DNA from: Chloroflexota bacterium
Lineage (GTDB): Bacteria; Chloroflexota; Anaerolineae; Promineifilales; Promineifilaceae
Direction: 5' to 3'
Assembly: GCA_020353135.1 (NCBI GenBank)
Contig: CP070688.1
Span: 1,361,982 to 1,368,052, forward strand
Length of the DNA: 6,071 bases
Made by a program: the position numbers and the translations under genes. Below the pieces are notes generated by a model, which had not been told where the DNA came from, did no database searches, and worked only from the letters and a program-made list of their open reading frames with translations. The first letter of the stretch is position 1. Each line of letters begins with the position of its first letter. Shown piece after piece: positions 5,817 through 6,071 of this stretch.

Positions 5817-6071
5817 CTATTCGTCGCGCCAACGGAGGAGCTCTTCGACAAGATCGAAATCCCACGGTTCGCCTAATCCCAGAATGAAGTAGGTGGCCCC
5901 AGCGTCGGCGAAGGCATCAAGGTTGCCAGGAATATCCTTGCGGCCGATGGAAACGGTTCGTGTGATCTCGGCCGGATCCCGGCCGACGGTTTGACACCAT
6001 TGGGTCAACACGCCGTTCTTGTGCTGCCATGTTTCCGGCGGACCAAAGCCGTTCCATAGGTCGGCGTATTC
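5817..6071 (-). CDS. LLM-class F420-dependent oxidoreductase, C-terminal fragment (5' end outside window)
   Basis: Only the last 84 codons are present; the frame stays open to the window edge, so the start lies beyond 6071. Reading in from the edge gives EYADLWNGFGPPETW, then GVLTQWCQTVGRDPAEITRTV and ending in EPWDFDLVEELLRWRDE. The ADxWN segment, the spacing to CxxVGRDPxEI, and the late ATYFILGL strand are typical of the C-terminal end of bacterial luciferase-like monooxygenases, especially F420-dependent members. The family adopts a TIM barrel of about 280-330 residues and uses F420 or FMN; the cofactor and substrate cannot be decided from this fragment. A GTG at 6009-6011 is an internal valine, not a start, because family sequence continues upstream of it. 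It lies 147 bases upstream of the antitoxin on the same strand. I see no terminator between them, so read-through into the toxin-antitoxin operon is possible. Confidence 0.88.
   Translation of the reverse strand, partial: EYADLWNGFGPPETWQHKNGVLTQWCQTVGRDPAEITRTVSIGRKDIPGNLDAFADAGATYFILGLGEPWDFDLVEELLRWRDE

Noticed and set aside
6009..6011. GTG as the start of the oxidoreductase gene
   Set aside because: The frame continues open upstream to the window edge and encodes the typical ADxWNGFG segment, so this codon is internal.

Overview
The window looks like a chromosomal stretch of a fairly GC-rich bacterium (roughly 60% GC by eye; not computed). The very large BTAD/AAA-ATPase/TPR regulator, its divergent SnoaL-like neighbour, the COG1569-type PIN toxin and the luciferase-like oxidoreductase together suggest a Chloroflexota member (Anaerolineae-like). 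This rests on gene content only, and an actinobacterium is a less likely alternative. No rRNA, tRNA, CRISPR array, insertion sequence or phage gene is visible.

Layout: 1-89 is a short non-coding flank with a 14-bp perfect palindrome. 90-3686 (minus) is one intact 1198-residue regulator with a winged-helix/BTAD N-terminus, a central STAND-type ATPase and a C-terminal TPR solenoid. A 157-bp divergent intergenic region (3687-3843) separates it from a plus-strand pair: a 140-residue SnoaL-like (NTF2-fold) protein (3844-4266) and a 135-residue four-helix membrane protein of unknown function (4353-4760). The pair ends at a convincing intrinsic terminator (4815-4853). A type II toxin-antitoxin module then lies on the minus strand: Phd/YefM-like antitoxin (5403-5669) followed by PIN-domain RNase toxin (4947-5375). 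It has a recognisable sigma-70-like promoter with an inverted repeat over the predicted transcription start. The last feature (5817 to the window edge, minus) is the C-terminal 84 residues of an F420-type luciferase-like oxidoreductase.

How the parts may work together: the regulator and the SnoaL-like/membrane pair form a divergent regulator-target arrangement, so the regulator probably controls the pair and perhaps itself; the signal and the chemistry cannot be read from the sequence. The toxin-antitoxin pair is self-contained, of lower GC than the regulator, and looks like an independent acquisition. The palindromic hexamer CGGCCG occurs 32 times by hand count, about eight times chance expectation, mostly in the 5' half of the regulator gene. 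I see no clear undescribed defence or biosynthetic system; the divergent locus and its unrecognised membrane protein are the least explained part.
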